A stretch of DNA of 27,061 nucleotides from Cladosporium sp. IMV 00045 (lineage: Eukaryota; Ascomycota; Dothideomycetes; Cladosporiales; Cladosporiaceae): positions 1 through 27,061 of the forward strand of contig MSJI02000427.1 of the NCBI GenBank assembly GCA_001931905.2. Direction: 5' to 3'. Both the position numbers and the translations under genes were made by a program. Positions 1 to 8,953 of the stretch are shown here, in pieces; the stretch's first letter is position 1, and every line of letters starts with the position of its first letter. The notes below the pieces were generated by a model that saw only the letters and a list, made by a program, of their open reading frames with translations, had not been told where the DNA came from and did no database searches.

Positions 1-945
1 CTCTGGGTACCTTCTCCAGAACAGCGTTGTTGGTGACAAGGCTGAAGGCGAGGACACGCATACCACTGTGTCTTGCCACCACAATCTCCGGCACGGTGCT
101 CATACCAACAACGTCGGCGCCAAGTCCGTGCAGAAGTCGACACTCCGATCGCGTCTCGTAGCTAGGCCCAGCGACATATGCATACACACCCTCGTGCATC
201 TTACGGTCGCTGGGTGATTGGCTGCGCAGGTCTTTCCAGGCTTGGTGTGCATGCTGGCGTAACTGCAGATCGTAAGCATCCGACAAGGGAGGGAATCTGA
301 CGCCGAAGTCTTCCTCGTTGGCGCCACGCAGAGGGTGAAAGCCCACGAGGCCGGCCAAGTTGAGGTGGTCGTTCAGGCAAACGATGTCACCGACAGCGTA
401 GGAGGGGTTAAGTCCTCCCGCTGCATTTGTCAAGAGCATTGTCTCGACGCCAATGACTTTGCACACGCGGGTGGCGAAGGTGACGGCTTCCATCGCGTGG
501 CCTTCGTAGAAACTAGAATAGAAAAGAATGAGCGCGCATGTTTCGGTAGACTACAAAGGTTGGTCGCTACTGACTGCGCTCTGCCAACTAAAAGCATGAC
601 AGGGACTTGCTCCTTGCCCAGCGTTCCGAATATAAGTTTGCCTGCATGACCAGCCACTGTGCAACATATCAATATCTCAATTCTGATGTCCTCTTATCTC
701 TGACTCGTGCTTGACTTTCGCTCTCGTCGTCGTTAAAATGCACATCACTCACCTGTACTCTGAGGGAAATTAGGCACATCCTTGTACGCCCACTCCTCTC
801 TGTCACCCTCATTCAGCGTCGAGACGAGACCTCCAAGCCCGCTGCCACACACAATCGCGACCCTCGGCTTCGCGAGCGCAGCGGGCAACTTGAGCCGCAG
901 GAATTCGACCGTTTCGGTCGCTCTGCTGAATGCCGTCTCGGCCAT
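1..945 (-). CDS. PNP1: Purine nucleoside phosphorylase (3' end missing)
   Basis: Purine salvage enzyme of the trimeric PNP family: it splits inosine or guanosine with phosphate into base and ribose-1-phosphate in the cytosol. Exons read 945-753, 656-575 and 512-1, with introns 657-752 and 513-574. Joining them restores the family motifs in order: GSGLGG (phosphate loop) early in exon 1, VAGHAGKLIFG, GRAHFYEGHAME across intron 2, TNAAGGLN, DHLNLAGLVGFHPLRG, YVAGPSYETRSE, and GADVVGMSTVPE before the window edge, so about the last sixth is outside. The frame stays open upstream of 945. I chose the ATG at 945 (GAAATGG context) because it leaves a usual-length N-terminus. An in-frame ATG at 1026 is possible but has a poorer context. 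Intron 2 uses the less common donor GTCAGT. It is divergent from the WDR70 gene. The family call is firm; the start is less so. Confidence 0.93.
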
Positions 946-1375
946 TTCGTCTTGAGCTTCGAACAGAGAGTACTTGAGGTGGTTGAATGAGTGGTAGAGG
1001 TTGGCGGCGTGGTGAAGAAGTTCCATTTGACTCTTTCCCCCGAGAATCGAGAAATCAAGACCACGTTTATCTCTCGCCGCGGCGAAAGGGCTAAGAGCGG
1101 CGCGAGGGTGGAGTTTGGTTCGAGGTGGAGACTGGCCAAGAGTCCGAGGCTCTTTGCTTGCTCGCTTGCTCGCCTGACGTCGGGCCTGAGGGTTTGCTCG
1201 GCCTTTAACTTTTATTACTGTTGCTGCTGTCACTCTTCAACATCTATTTGCTTGAAGTGATCTAACATCTTGCGCGAGCACGCGAGTAAGAGACAGCAGC
1301 TGTAAGTGGCTTCCTTTTCTTGCTGTTCCTTCTCCGCTTTACTGTGAACCTTCACTTTGGACGAGACACGCGATC
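946..1375. promoter_or_regulatory. Divergent intergenic region PNP1 / WDR70
   Basis: A 430-nt gap between two start codons pointing away from each other, so it must hold both promoters and both leaders. I see no TATA box or known operator. The PNP1 side stays open in frame as far as 1233, which leaves room for a longer PNP1 N-terminus but shows no family similarity. Confidence 0.5.
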
Positions 1376-3136
1376 ATGGAAAGCGACTTGGAACCAGAGG
1401 TTGAGCAGAACGAAGAGCTGCAGAAGTTCCTGGGCACATCTTCATTTGGAAAGCAGTCACGAAATGCGCCAAAAGACGAAAGTGTGAAGAGGCAGGTGGA
1501 TTCAACGAGGAGGACTGTCGCGCAAGAGTCGGGGAATGATGGGACACGATCTGGCAAGGCTGCGAAGAAAGAGAAGGACAGTGACGACGATAGCGACGAC
1601 GACGATGATGATGACAGTGATGATGAAGACGAGTTTCCCGTCTCTCACGAGATGCTCCTCAAAACCCACGACAAGGCTGTCACAGCAGCTACTCTGGATC
1701 CAGCAGGAGGACGACTGGTGACTGGCTCTATGGATTGCATGCTCAAATTCCACGACTTCGCGTCAATGACGCCGACCACCATACGAGCGTTCAAATCAGT
1801 TGATCCTACCGAATCGAAAGGATCGTCGAATGCCGAGAGCCATCCAATCAACCAGGTGATCTTCAACCCGATCTCTGCCGGTCACATACTCGCAACGACC
1901 GCGCTGCCGCAGGCAAAAATTCTTTCAAGAGATGGGGATATCCTGGTGGATTTTGTCAAAGGTGATATGTACCTGCGCGACATGCATAACACTAAAGGTC
2001 ACATCTCGGAGGTCACAACAGGCACATGGCATCCCACGGATCGCAACCTGTGCGTAACCGCTGGCACGGATAGCACGCTGCGGATCTGGGATATCAACAA
2101 CTCCCGGAGCCAGAAAGAGGTCATCGTACACAAATCAAGAGCCGCTGGCTCAGCTGGACGATCACGAATGACTGCGGTCGCATGGGGTTCGCCAATGCAA
2201 GGCGGCAACAACATACTTGTGGCCACGGCTCTGGACGGCACCATGTCTATGTGGAGTGGCGAAGGCCCGTATAGTAGACCAGCAGCTGAGATTAGAGATG
2301 CTCACCAACCAAACACCTGGACCAGTGGTGTGGATATCAGTGCAGATGGGAGGTTGGTGGTCACTCGAGGCGGCGACGATACGATCAAGACTTGGGACAC
2401 CCGCAAATTCAAGCAGCCGTTGGCGACCATCTCCCATGCCTCGACCTCATCACAATATGCATCGACGAGCATTCGTTTCTCGCCAAATTCAGCCAACATC
2501 ATCACAGGGTCAGATAGTGGTCACCTTCATATCCTCAACCCTGCGACGCTGCGCCCTGAACTCGTCACACCTGTCACGCCCGGGTCTGCTCTCATAACCG
2601 CTACCTGGCACCCCAAAATCAACCAAATTATCACCGGCTCTGCGAACGGCGAAACCCACATCCTCTACAACCCCAACACCTCCACAGCCGGCGCCAACTT
2701 CGTCATGTCTCGCGCGCCCAAACGCCGGCACATCGACGACGACCCGAACTTCACCACCGACCTCTCGCAAGGCATCTCCAACGACGCCGTCATCCTCCCC
2801 GGCGGCTCTGCACCCTCCGCCACCTCCTACGCCGCGCGCCATCCGAACGTCGGCCTCACCGCCTCCGGCCGCAGCAGAGATCCCAGACGCCCGCACGTAC
2901 CCCAAACCACGCCGTTCGCAAAGGGCAATCCGGACGAAGGGTATGTCAAAAGCCAAATTCCGCTCAGCAACTTGCGTGACGAGGATCCTCGCGAGGCTCT
3001 GTTGAAGTATGCCGATAAGGCGAAGAATGATCCTCTTTTTACGAATGCGTGGAAGGAGACGCAGCCGGAGACGATTTATGCCGAGGTCAGCGATGAGGAG
3101 GAGGATGGGCCGGAGAAGAAGAAGCAGAGGCAGTAG
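1376..3136 (+). CDS. wdr70: WD40-repeat protein of the WDR70 family
   Basis: Intronless, 586 aa. Residues 1-67 are charged and low in complexity. Residues 68-86 are an almost pure Asp/Ser/Glu run encoded by GAC/GAT repeats. A WD40 propeller follows (about 90-440), with visible blades such as the segments ending RIWDI (236-240) and KTWDT (338-342) and repeated GS/TGSxxG turns. The C-terminal 140 residues carry a basic KRRH patch, the conserved block with SNLRDEDPREALLKYADKA, a DPLFTNAWKETQPETI segment and an acidic-then-basic tail. This order of acidic N-terminus, propeller and conserved C-terminal block matches WDR70 (Gad-1). Known for the family: fission yeast Wdr70 works with the Cul4-Ddb1 ubiquitin ligase to promote H2B ubiquitylation near DNA breaks. 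A nuclear role here is inferred. It converges with the sugar transporter, 236 nt between the stop codons. Confidence 0.9.
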   Translation: MESDLEPEVEQNEELQKFLGTSSFGKQSRNAPKDESVKRQVDSTRRTVAQESGNDGTRSGKAAKKEKDSDDDSDDDDDDDSDDEDEFPVSHEMLLKTHDKAVTAATLDPAGGRLVTGSMDCMLKFHDFASMTPTTIRAFKSVDPTESKGSSNAESHPINQVIFNPISAGHILATTALPQAKILSRDGDILVDFVKGDMYLRDMHNTKGHISEVTTGTWHPTDRNLCVTAGTDSTLRIWDINNSRSQKEVIVHKSRAAGSAGRSRMTAVAWGSPMQGGNNILVATALDGTMSMWSGEGPYSRPAAEIRDAHQPNTWTSGVDISADGRLVVTRGGDDTIKTWDTRKFKQPLATISHASTSSQYASTSIRFSPNSANIITGSDSGHLHILNPATLRPELVTPVTPGSALITATWHPKINQIITGSANGETHILYNPNTSTAGANFVMSRAPKRRHIDDDPNFTTDLSQGISNDAVILPGGSAPSATSYAARHPNVGLTASGRSRDPRRPHVPQTTPFAKGNPDEGYVKSQIPLSNLRDEDPREALLKYADKAKNDPLFTNAWKETQPETIYAEVSDEEEDGPEKKKQRQ

Positions 3137-3372
3137 ATCGGGCTGTGGCTACTTGATGATCAGATCTTGCTCTAAACCGAGCAGATTTGGTGAGAAGATA
3201 ATATACCCAACATTCTAACAAGTTTCATCTCTTGATATGGGCACCTCTCTTCTCAACAGAATTTCCATGCCTCGATCAACCAGTGAAGCCAGTACGACCT
3301 ATCGCGATATACTAGACGACCACCAAAGTCCATCCATCCAACTCCAAACGCATCCCCTTCGACACCCAACCT

Positions 3373-5445
3373 CTACTTCCCAGCAGCACCACCCTCCCTC
3401 TTCCCCTCCGCCGCATCCTCGCTCTGCCTCCTCCTCTTCTCCTCCTCAAACTCCGCCAAACTGCCCTTCCTCGCGGCGCCCTGCACTTCCAGGAACGAAA
3501 TCGTCGGACGGAAATCCTTGCTCTTCCAAGCCTTGGTGACCGTGCCGTACAATTCGTCGACCTGCTCAAGCGCCAGCCCTTTCGTTTCGTAAATCATGGT
3601 CCACACAAAAGCGATGCAGAAGAAGCAGAACGAGCCCCAGATGAAGAACACCCGCGATTGCAGGTTGCCTTGGTCTTCGTCGACCATGTAGGGTGTGACG
3701 AAGGCGATGATGAAGTTGAGGAGCCAGTTGGTAGCTGTTGTCTGGGCGTATTGTTAGTCTTGAGAGTCCTTGAGGGGTGGGATTTGCATTGGAGCCGACT
3801 CACCATGGAAAGACATTTCGCGCGCACTTTGAGCGGGAACAGCTCACCCGTGACGACCCAAGCCACAGGGCCCCAGGAGGAGGCGAAGAAGAAGATATAA
3901 ATGCACACGAAAGCGATGGCGGCCTGCTGCGCGGGCAGATCGCTTGTACCTGCCGTAGTGCCCACGATGGCCACGATGAACTGGCACACGCACATGCCCA
4001 CGGCGCCCATGAGGAGGAGGTTGCGCCGGCCCATTTTCTCGACGAGGTAGAGGCCGGGGAATGTTGAGACTACGTTGACGCAGCTGGGGCGTTGTCAGCG
4101 AGTTGGTTTGATTGGGAGGGTTGGTGGTTTTGTGAGATCGTTCGGCCTTGCTTACTTGGTTACTACTTGGATGATGAATGGGTTTTCGAAGCCGCTGCGC
4201 TCGAAGTAGGCCGTGCCATAGTAGAAGATGAAGTTTACGCCGGTCAGTTGTTGGAGGGCCTGCAAAAGGATTAGACGTGGACCGTTGCGAAAGTTGCAGT
4301 CTGGTGCGAAATCACCTGGAGTCCACAGCCGGTCAAGAGGCGCTTGCCGATGTCGCCACGGAAGCAGTCGAGGTAGGTGGCTTTGGACACGCTCATCTCG
4401 TAGTCTGTCAGGAGGTTAGAGTTGATTTTCGGATCAGTCGCGAGACTTGGCTCAGAATGTATGTATCTCACTATGGTTCGCAGCAACCTCTGCAAGCTCT
4501 TCCACTATAGCCGGATGGTCTGTCGGCAGACGACGCAATTTTGACAACGATTTCGCCGCCTGTTGTCATGTCAGAATCAAGACAGTACATGTCATATCAG
4601 GGCACTGACCTCATCATGTTTGTCCTGCTTGATGAGAAAACGGGGAGTCTCCGGGAGGAAGAACAGTCCAACACAAATGATAAGCGACCACGCAAACTGC
4701 ACTGCAACCGGGATGCGGTATGATCCGGTATCATCGCGATTCCTCGTAGCGTAGTTCACAATGGCTGCCAGGAACAAGCCGATTGTGATAGCAAGTTGGT
4801 ATGCTCCGACGATCGCTCCTCGAACCCACTTGGGGGAGGTCTCGGATTGGTAAAGAGGGACCATTGCCGAAATCAATCCAACACCGAAGCCGGCAAAGAA
4901 TCGTCCGGCAACAAACATTTCCTGGCTTCCGGCTGTGACGGTCTGTAGGATGACTCCGAGGTTGAACACGATCGCGCAGCTGCTGATGATACCCCATCGA
5001 CGCCCCAAGTGGTCAGCAACGGGAGCAGCGGACAAGGCGCCGATGAAAGTTCCAGCCGAGAGAATGGAAACGATCAGGGACTCTTGAGAGGAGGTGACCC
5101 TCTCGTTGTTGCCTGTTGAGAAGGAATCTTGCCAGCTAAGGGTGATTGTGTTAGTGGCTCAAGTAAGATCAAGTCTTCGAGAGCTGCGAGACCCACTGCT
5201 TATGTGTTAGCATATACGACGGGCTCTCAATGTCGGACTCTAGCCTTACCAATTGCATGGCAAGGATACCGCTGATGGTACCAGTATCATAGCCAAAGAG
5301 CACGCCTCCGAAGGCAACGAACAGACCGATAGCGATAGCCGGCCAGGCCTATGCGGCGTGAGCATAATCGTAATAGTTTGATGATGGCAATGAGACAACG
5401 TACAGCGCCCGCCGCATCCTCAGGCTTGTTCAGTCCGAAGCCCAT
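3373..5445 (-). CDS. MFS sugar (hexose-type) transporter, eight exons
   Basis: Predicted 531-aa, 12-helix plasma-membrane sugar:proton symporter or facilitator of the MFS sugar-porter family. Exons: 5445-5404, 5348-5251, 5135-4610, 4559-4472, 4404-4316, 4259-4156, 4083-3804, 3741-3373. All phases agree, and family signatures appear in order: GGVLFGYDTGTISGILAM in helix 1, DHLGRRWG in loop 2-3, GRFFAGFGVG, PLYQSETSPKWVRG, LPETPRFLI in the central loop, LQQLTGVNFIFYYGT in helix 7, ELFPLKVRAKCLSM, and ETKGLALEQVDELY after helix 12. The C-tail is Glu/Lys/Arg-rich, as usual for fungal sugar porters. The substrate cannot be read from sequence; the QSETSPKW version is common in glucose/hexose carriers. 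The exon 2-3 junction is not a simple intron (see the entry at 5136-5250). The start is fixed by the short exon 1 followed by the conserved AWPAIAIGLFVAFGG. It is divergent from the amidase. Confidence 0.92.
5136..5250 (-). other. Probable spliceosomal twin intron (stwintron, split donor)
   Basis: Between exons 2 and 3 of the transporter there are two sets of intron signals but no usable exon between them. Internal intron 5249-5196 (54 nt): donor GTAAGG, branch-like GCTAAC at 5211-5206, end CAG. Removing it joins the G at 5250 to TGGGT (5195-5191), which makes a new donor GTGGGT. The external intron (5250 plus 5195-5136, 61 nt) then has branch-like CACTAAC at 5156-5150 and ends TAG. The product reads ILAM-QF-WQDSFST in frame. 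A single intron from 5249 to 5136 leaves the frame wrong by one base, and no in-frame mini-exon longer than 2 nt exists. This is the layout called a [D1,2] stwintron. Confidence 0.75.
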
Positions 5446-6465
5446 GATCGAAGATTACCTCAGCCAACGTTGTTTGTGTATCAAATCTTAGTCCGAATGG
5501 AAGATAGAGATGCCAGCGAGGAATGAAGATTGGAAGAGCGTGATACTCCTACCGGATGTTCTCTACGATTATATATGCCACGAGTCCGGCATGCTCAAGA
5601 TTTTGCGGCACGTAAGTTCCAAGAACGCCGGGACAACTTCATGCAGACCAGGACAAGCGAGTGCGTCTCATTTGGCGATGTGACTGGAGTGCTACGAGGC
5701 ATTTACAGGTCACACTGCTCATTCGCATCTCGGCGTAAGAGCGTGCCATGGGGTATGAACCTTCTTTGGGGTAGCCACATGGGGTAGAACGGGTCAGGGG
5801 TGTCCCGCGTATCCCTCAGCTTAAGCGTGTTGACGCCGTGATTGCCATGTGAATGATTTTAGGATGAGATCTTCGAAAGTAACACTGTTAGAGCGTATCC
5901 CTTGTTTTCTGAAGCAAATGCCGCCGAAGTGCGAATGAAGTTGTGGGCAGGTGGTCCTTTTTCGAATGCTGAGAAGCAATTCAAGCAGGCTTTCGAGAGC
6001 ATGAGAAATCACATTTGCAAAGTCCCAAAAAAGGTCACAAGGCTGCTCGCTTTTCCAGATGGCGGGAAGCTCATCCTGCAGCCTTGATACTAAGGCGTAC
6101 TGGGCGCTGTGAGCGGCTGAGGTCGTTCGTTTTGGTTCTACGAACAAGACGAAGTCCAAGAAATTCCAAGACCGATAGACTGTCGAAGGATTTGAGGGGT
6201 TGTTCTTTTCTAATCAATGATATTGGAGGCCTGCCATTCGGACCGATAGGAAGTGCCGCTCTGTGCATGCAATGTTCTTCGTTCTGTCTGTGCCGTCATC
6301 AATCTTCACTCATATCAAGGTGGGCTCCGAGAAGCCTCGATTGTAAGTCGACCAAAGCGCCAGAGGGGTTTCTGTTCAACCCGTCCTTGCAGTAGCCTGC
6401 GATTCGTTAGGCTTTGATGAGCATTGCCTCGTTGGTTGTGGCCTTCTTGGGTACTGCCTTTGATG

Positions 6466-6479
6466 GCGGGGAACTGGGG
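6466..6479 (+). promoter_or_regulatory. Paired CreA-like sites
   Basis: GCGGGG (6466-6471) and CTGGGG (6474-6479) both fit SYGGRG, the consensus of the carbon catabolite repressor CreA/Mig1, and are separated by 2 nt. Close pairs are the arrangement usually needed for repression in Aspergillus. That they act here is inferred. Confidence 0.35.
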
Positions 6480-6789
6480 ATGAAATCACGTGGTGCATGT
6501 GTGCAGGTCTGGCATTTCACTGGAGGTATTACGTTGTGGTAACAGAGAAATCACTTGAGCAAGTTGTCGTACAGTAGAGAAGACAGACACGTGAAAACAC
6601 CAAAAGCCTTGTTACAGGCGTCCTCATGTGTGCAGAGTGTGACAGCAGCGGCAACGTCGAAAGCCACACACCCTCACAGCCTCGGTATCACCATTGGCCG
6701 ACCTCGCGAATGAGCGCGAGGCTCGGTCTACATTGCTAGGTATACGTAAAACTGACATCTGATGAAGTTCAGGTCAAACAGCATACAGT

Positions 6790-6867
6790 CGAATATCTGA
6801 CGTTTCGAATCACGATATTCACGGATATATTAAGCAAACGTAAGGCGATCCGAATATCTGTCGTTCG
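6790..6867. repeat. Clustered GAATATC repeats upstream of amidase
   Basis: Two imperfect direct copies, CGAATATCTGACGTTTCG (6790-6807) and CGAATATCTGTCGTTCG (6851-6867), differ only at positions after the shared ten-base core. Between them, CGATATTC at 6813-6820 holds the same heptamer inverted. Three copies of a heptamer in under 80 nt of promoter look like binding sites for one factor, which I cannot name. Confidence 0.45.
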
Positions 6868-6876
6868 TCCCACCTT

Positions 6877-6933
6877 TGATAGCCTCTCGGCAAAAGCTAT
6901 CGAACCCCGCCGCCTATCCACAGAGATAGGCGG
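6877..6933. promoter_or_regulatory. GATA-site cluster with 9-bp inverted repeat
   Basis: Four GATA cores lie in 57 nt: TGATAG (6877-6882), CGATAG on the minus strand (6897-6902), GGATAG on the minus strand (6914-6919) and AGATAG (6924-6929). Three fit HGATAR, the consensus of the nitrogen regulator AreA. The last two sit in a perfect inverted repeat, CCGCCTATC (6910-6918) and GATAGGCGG (6925-6933), with a 6-nt loop. A CreA-like CCCCGC lies at 6905-6910. The cluster is just upstream of the TATA-like box at 6957, and nitrogen control fits an amidase. Confidence 0.5.
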
Positions 6934-7121
6934 AGGCACTACGCCGAAGCAACAAATATATAACAGAACATAACAACTGTCCCATCATCGAAGGCCCAAA
7001 ACATCATTTGATTGGAACCAGAGATCGTACTTCTGACACGCGACGATCGTCCAGCGCCATTGCAACTCGCCACAGCTAGTACTCAACGAGAACTACATTC
7101 GAAGACATTTGATATAACATC

Positions 7122-8836
7122 ATGTCCTGGGAAGAAGTCGGCAAACAAGCTCGCGCAAGACTCAGCGATTCAATACCCTCGCAATGGCGGATTCCGGCAG
7201 AAAAGCTACCGGCGGCGGAGCAGCTTGATGTTATGGGATTCGCATACGAATCTGAACTGTTCTCAGAGCGCGAAATCTCGATCACTACAACGTCTGCGAC
7301 TGGTATCGTCAAGAACGTTGCAGCCGGGGAATGGAAGGCAGAGGATGTCACTAGAGCTTTCTGTAAGAGAGCAGCCGTCGCGCATCAGTTGGTATGGATG
7401 TCGTTCACCTGATCATTGTCGCTCGAGAAAGTCGTGCTGATATTTGCGAGTAGACCAATTGCCTTACCGTGACGATGTTCGACGAAGCGGTAGAGAGGGC
7501 AAGGCAATTAGACGACCATTTCAAGCAGACCGGCAAGACCGTAGGTCCGCTCCATGGTCTACCTATCTCTCTCAAAGACAATTTCAACATTATCGGAAAG
7601 ACCAGCGCCACGGGCTTTTGTGCTTGGGCGGACGAACCAGTGCAGGAAGAAAGTACCATCGTGAAAGTCCTGCGCGATCTGGGCGCGGTAGCCTACGTCA
7701 AGACTAACGTACCTACTGCCATGATGATAGCAGAGTCGGTCAACAACTGCTATGGAAGGTGAGGAAGCCAGCAATCCCCAGAAAACCGACACGTTGATTG
7801 ACACCTGCATAGAACCGTCAACCCTCGCAACCGCAATCTCACTTCCGGTGGTTCATCCGGCGGAGAGTCCGCTCTGATCACCGCGTTCGGCAGCCCACTG
7901 GGTGTAGGTACAGACATTGGCGGCTCCCTCAGGATCCCGGCAGCGATGACTGGCATTTTCACCATCCGCCCATCTTACGGCCGATTCCCCCACTTCGACG
8001 CTCGCAGCGGCATGGCTGGCCAGGAAGCCGTAGGGAGTGTCCACGGTCCCATGGCTCGGTCTGTGGAAGACCTCAAGCTCTTCGCCAAAAGCGTCGTCGA
8101 CGCGGGCCCATGGCTCAAAGATCCGAAATGCATCGAGATCCCCTGGCGTCCAGTCACGCTCCCCGAACGCCTCAAGATCGCCGTCCTGTGGCATGACAAC
8201 GTCGTCCAGCCTACTCCGCCAGTCGCTCGTGCCCTTCGCGAAGTCGCCGCCCAGCTCAAATCCCGCGGCCACGAAATCGTCGAATGGGACGCCAGCGGGC
8301 ACAGCACAGCGCTCGAGCTCATCGGCAAATTCTTCCTCGCAGACGGCGGCAAGAGCATCCGCAAGATCCTGGAAGAGGGCAACGAGCCCTTCCGCCCAGA
8401 GATGAAAGCGTACGAGACCGCCACTGAGCTCGGCGTGTACGATTTGTGGCAGCTGCAGAGGCAGCGGACCGACCTCAGCAAGATGTACCTCGACAAATGG
8501 GCCGCGAGCAACGGTGTTGATGCGATCTTGCTGCCGACGACCCCGTACGCCGCGGTGAAGAACGGCGAGTTCAAGTATATTGGTTACACTGGCGTGTTTA
8601 ACATTCTGGACTACAGTTCTGTGTCTTTCCCGACGGGCTTGCATGTTGACAAGGAATTGGATGTTGTACCCGGAGATTTCAAGGCGTTGGGCGAAATGGA
8701 TGAGATGACTGCGAAGGAGTATGACGCCGCGGCTGTGCATGAGATGCCCATTAGCTTGCAGTTGACAGGAAGGAGGCTACAAGAGGAGAGGATATTGGAG
8801 GTAGCGGAGCGTGTGGTCAAGGATTTGGTCTGGTAG
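7122..8836 (+). CDS. Amidase (acetamidase/AmdS-like, amidase signature family)
   Basis: Hydrolyses an amide to a carboxylate and ammonia, probably in the cytosol, freeing nitrogen and carbon. Exons 7122-7391, 7454-7758 and 7813-8836 give 532 aa, close to fungal AmdS-like amidases. Introns are 62 and 54 nt with consistent phases. The Ser-cisSer-Lys catalytic set is visible: Lys in PLHGLPISLKDNF (exon 2), the cis-Ser in GTDIGGSLRIPA and the nucleophile Ser in TSGGSSGGESA (both exon 3). The N-terminal WRIPxxxLP block and the C-terminal MPISLQLTGRRLQEERIL block are typical of this fungal branch. The ATG at 7122 gives the expected N-terminus and follows a TATA-like box by about 160 nt. The substrate (acetamide, another aliphatic amide, or an indole amide) cannot be told. 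GATA and CreA-like sites upstream suggest nitrogen and carbon control. It converges with the P5 ATPase, 117 nt between stops. Confidence 0.92.
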
Positions 8837-8953
8837 GTCACCAAGACGCGAGATTCTGGACGACGATCACACAGTGATAATTAGGTGTCTGAAAAATGGG
8901 TCTTGTACATGACCTATGTGCGAACAATACCTGAGTCGATATGTTACATGAGA

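Larger units (their letters stand above)
5446..7121. promoter_or_regulatory. Shared divergent control region, transporter / amidase
   Basis: 1,676 nt between two opposite start codons. No gene is convincing here: the longest open stretch, 112 aa on the minus strand at 5821-6159, shows no recognisable domain. A TATA-like ATTATATA (TATATAAT on the minus strand) lies at 5568-5575, about 120 nt upstream of the transporter start. Another, TATATAA at 6957-6963, lies about 160 nt upstream of the amidase start. CreA-like (SYGGRG) and GATA sites and small repeats sit in the amidase-proximal half and are listed separately. Confidence 0.55.

Noticed and set aside
946..1233. Longer N-terminus for the purine nucleoside phosphorylase (ATG at 1026 or upstream)
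   Set aside because: The frame is open, but the residues show no family similarity and the ATG context at 1026 is poorer than at 945. It remains an alternative.
5136..5250. Frameshift or pseudogene reading of the transporter, or a 2-nt micro-exon (CA at 5198-5197)
   Set aside because: The nested-intron reading restores frame and family spacing using good splice signals at every step. All other exons are intact, so decay is unlikely, and a 2-nt exon is much less plausible.
5821..6159. 112-aa minus-strand open frame between transporter and amidase
   Set aside because: No domain recognised, and it lies in a control region between divergent genes. No intron signals extend it.
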